A DNA stretch of 6,389 nt from DASUTW01 sp035513995 (lineage in GTDB: Bacteria; Actinomycetota; UBA4738; CALAEC01): assembly GCA_035513995.1 (NCBI GenBank), contig DATKBL010000011.1, positions 1-6,389 on the forward strand, read 5' to 3'. The position numbers and the translations under genes were made by a program. Positions 5,613-6,389 of the stretch are shown piece after piece. Under the pieces are notes generated by a model. It was not told the DNA's origin, made no database searches, and saw only the letters and a program-made list of their open reading frames with translations. Position 1 is the stretch's first letter. The number at the start of each line of letters is the position of its first letter.

Positions 5613-6131
5613 GACTGGCTTTTACTCGCGGTGTTGGGCATGATCTGGACCGTACTTCTCATGCCGCGTCGCTCGAGAGGGCGAGTGCGGCCGACGCCAG
5701 GAGACTTCTCGGTGTTCACGCAGCAGCGACGTGTGCTCATGCCCCGGTCCGATGAGAGATTCCTCGGTCCCCGGGACCGCGCTCGCTCGCGGATGCTCGA
5801 GCGCAGGCGCCGCGTCCTGACGCTCCTGCTCGAGGGGATCGGGCTCACGGCCCTGATCGGCCTCGTGCCGCCGCTCCGCGAGATGTGGGTCCTGTCGGGG
5901 CTCATGGTCCTCCTGCTCGCCGGCTACATCTGGATGCTGCTCCAGCTCAAGGCCCGGAGGAGCCAGATCGCGCTCCCCGCCCGGCCCGGGGTGCCGGCGA
6001 CGATGGAGCCCAAGCTCGAGGTGCCGCTGACGATCGAGCCGGAGTTCGACGCCGTTGCCCGGGTCGACCGTCCGATCGTCGTGATCCCCGACGCCGTGGC
6101 CGCCGCCCGACGCGCCGGCGCCGCGAGCTAG
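5610..6131 (+). CDS. Three-helix membrane protein, GlpR-like candidate receptor for the MoeA-like protein
   Basis: A 173-residue protein read from the TTG start. Layout: an N-terminal membrane helix (about 3-18) ending in MPRRSRGRVRP, a basic cytoplasmic loop (19-68) containing FSVFTQQRRVL (33-43), a tight helical hairpin (about 69-86 and 93-113) split by PPLRE, and a 60-residue C-terminal tail (114-173) rich in Pro, Glu and hydrophobics (LEVPLTIEPEF, RPIVVIP). By the positive-inside rule the loop and tail are cytoplasmic. This topology, with an FxxxxRVL element in the loop, is what I recall for the small membrane proteins found after galU-moeA/glp in actinobacteria (Rv0996/GlpR). GlpR is the membrane receptor of Glp in C. 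glutamicum. Identification rests on topology and position, not on an alignment. The gene is 111 bp after the MoeA-like gene, with no rimJ between, and has its own likely promoter. Confidence 0.72.
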   Translation: MDWLLLAVLGMIWTVLLMPRRSRGRVRPTPGDFSVFTQQRRVLMPRSDERFLGPRDRARSRMLERRRRVLTLLLEGIGLTALIGLVPPLREMWVLSGLMVLLLAGYIWMLLQLKARRSQIALPARPGVPATMEPKLEVPLTIEPEFDAVARVDRPIVVIPDAVAAARRAGAAS

Positions 6132-6168
6132 GTCGCGCGGCTCCCTTCTCCTCTGCCAGAATCCGTCC

Positions 6169-6389
6169 GTGGACCTCGACGGCCTCGCGGGCGCCTTCCA
6201 GCAGCGCTTCGACACGAAGATGGGCGCCCGCGAGGCCGCCCTCGCCGCCTCCCGCAAGGCGATCCGCTCCTCCGCCAACGCGATCCGAGCGATCCATCGC
6301 GGCGAGACCGAGGTGGCCCGGGACCTCATGGAGCAGGCCGCGGCGACCCTCGAGGAGGCGCTGGCCGCCACCGACGATCATCCCGACCT
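6169..6389 (+). CDS. Translin-family protein, N-terminal part (runs off window)
   Basis: The first 73 codons are present. The all-helical sequence shows the translin core: RFDTKMGAREAALAASRKAIR (13-33) and SSANAIRAIHRGETEVARDL (34-53), that is the RExxLxxSRxxIRxSxxAIRxIHRGE pattern of the family. Eukaryotic translin with TRAX forms the C3PO endoribonuclease and a nucleic-acid-binding octamer; archaeal and a few bacterial homologues exist, and some are RNases. The acidic catalytic residues of TRAX-type proteins cannot be judged because the C-terminal part is missing. The start GTG at 6169 has no Shine-Dalgarno sequence. A CAGAAT (6157-6162) ends 6 nt before it, compatible with a leaderless message, although no -35 is visible. 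The gap from the membrane-protein gene is 37 bp. Its role here is unknown. Confidence 0.8.
   Translation, partial: MDLDGLAGAFQQRFDTKMGAREAALAASRKAIRSSANAIRAIHRGETEVARDLMEQAAATLEEALAATDDHPD

Noticed and set aside
5622..6371. 249-codon minus-strand frame opposite the membrane-protein and translin genes
   Set aside because: Low-complexity Arg/Glu/His composition without motifs, while the plus strand shows membrane helices and the translin core.

Overview
The window is GC-rich (I estimate around 70%) and densely coded, with GTG, TTG and apparently CTG starts. It holds eight genes: three on the minus strand at the left and five on the plus strand. The gene set and order suggest an actinomycete-type genome. 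The block FmdB-like protein / 5-formyltetrahydrofolate cyclo-ligase facing galU / moeA-like gene / small membrane protein matches, as I recall it, the Mycobacterium tuberculosis neighbourhood Rv0991c-Rv0992c-Rv0993-Rv0994-(Rv0995 rimJ)-Rv0996. The differences (an inserted GGDEF gene, no rimJ, an eroded MoeA-like protein, a bacterial translin) point to a lineage distant from Mycobacteriales, possibly an uncultured deep-branching actinobacterium. That placement is inference.

Left block, minus strand, read right to left: 5-formyltetrahydrofolate cyclo-ligase (1298-717), a small FmdB-type zinc-ribbon protein (683-411) with a perfect TATAAT box just upstream, and the N-terminal 138 codons of an S-methyl-5'-thioadenosine phosphorylase (414 to the window edge). 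The last gene appears to start at a CTG that overlaps the fmdB stop codon as CTGA. The block joins folate one-carbon metabolism, methionine/adenine salvage and a probable redox-sensitive small protein.

Right block, plus strand: after a 111-bp divergent intergenic region come a membrane-bound Cache-like/HAMP/GAF/GGDEF diguanylate cyclase (1410-3380), galU (3415-4290), a MoeA/gephyrin-fold protein (4293-5498), a three-helix membrane protein (5610-6131) and the start of a translin-family gene (6169 to the edge). The first three are closely spaced. The membrane-protein gene follows a 111-bp gap with its own plausible promoter.

The most interesting part is the MoeA-like/membrane-protein pair. The MoeA-like protein keeps the fold and length of molybdopterin molybdotransferase but has lost most of its catalytic signatures. 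Its neighbour has the layout of GlpR, the membrane receptor of the repurposed gephyrin-like divisome protein Glp described in Corynebacterium glutamicum. The pair may be a Glp/GlpR-type scaffold outside Corynebacteriales, here beside a c-di-GMP synthase, a UDP-glucose synthase and a translin. No RNA genes, mobile elements, CRISPR arrays or convincing terminators were seen, and no stretch over 300 bases lacks a gene.
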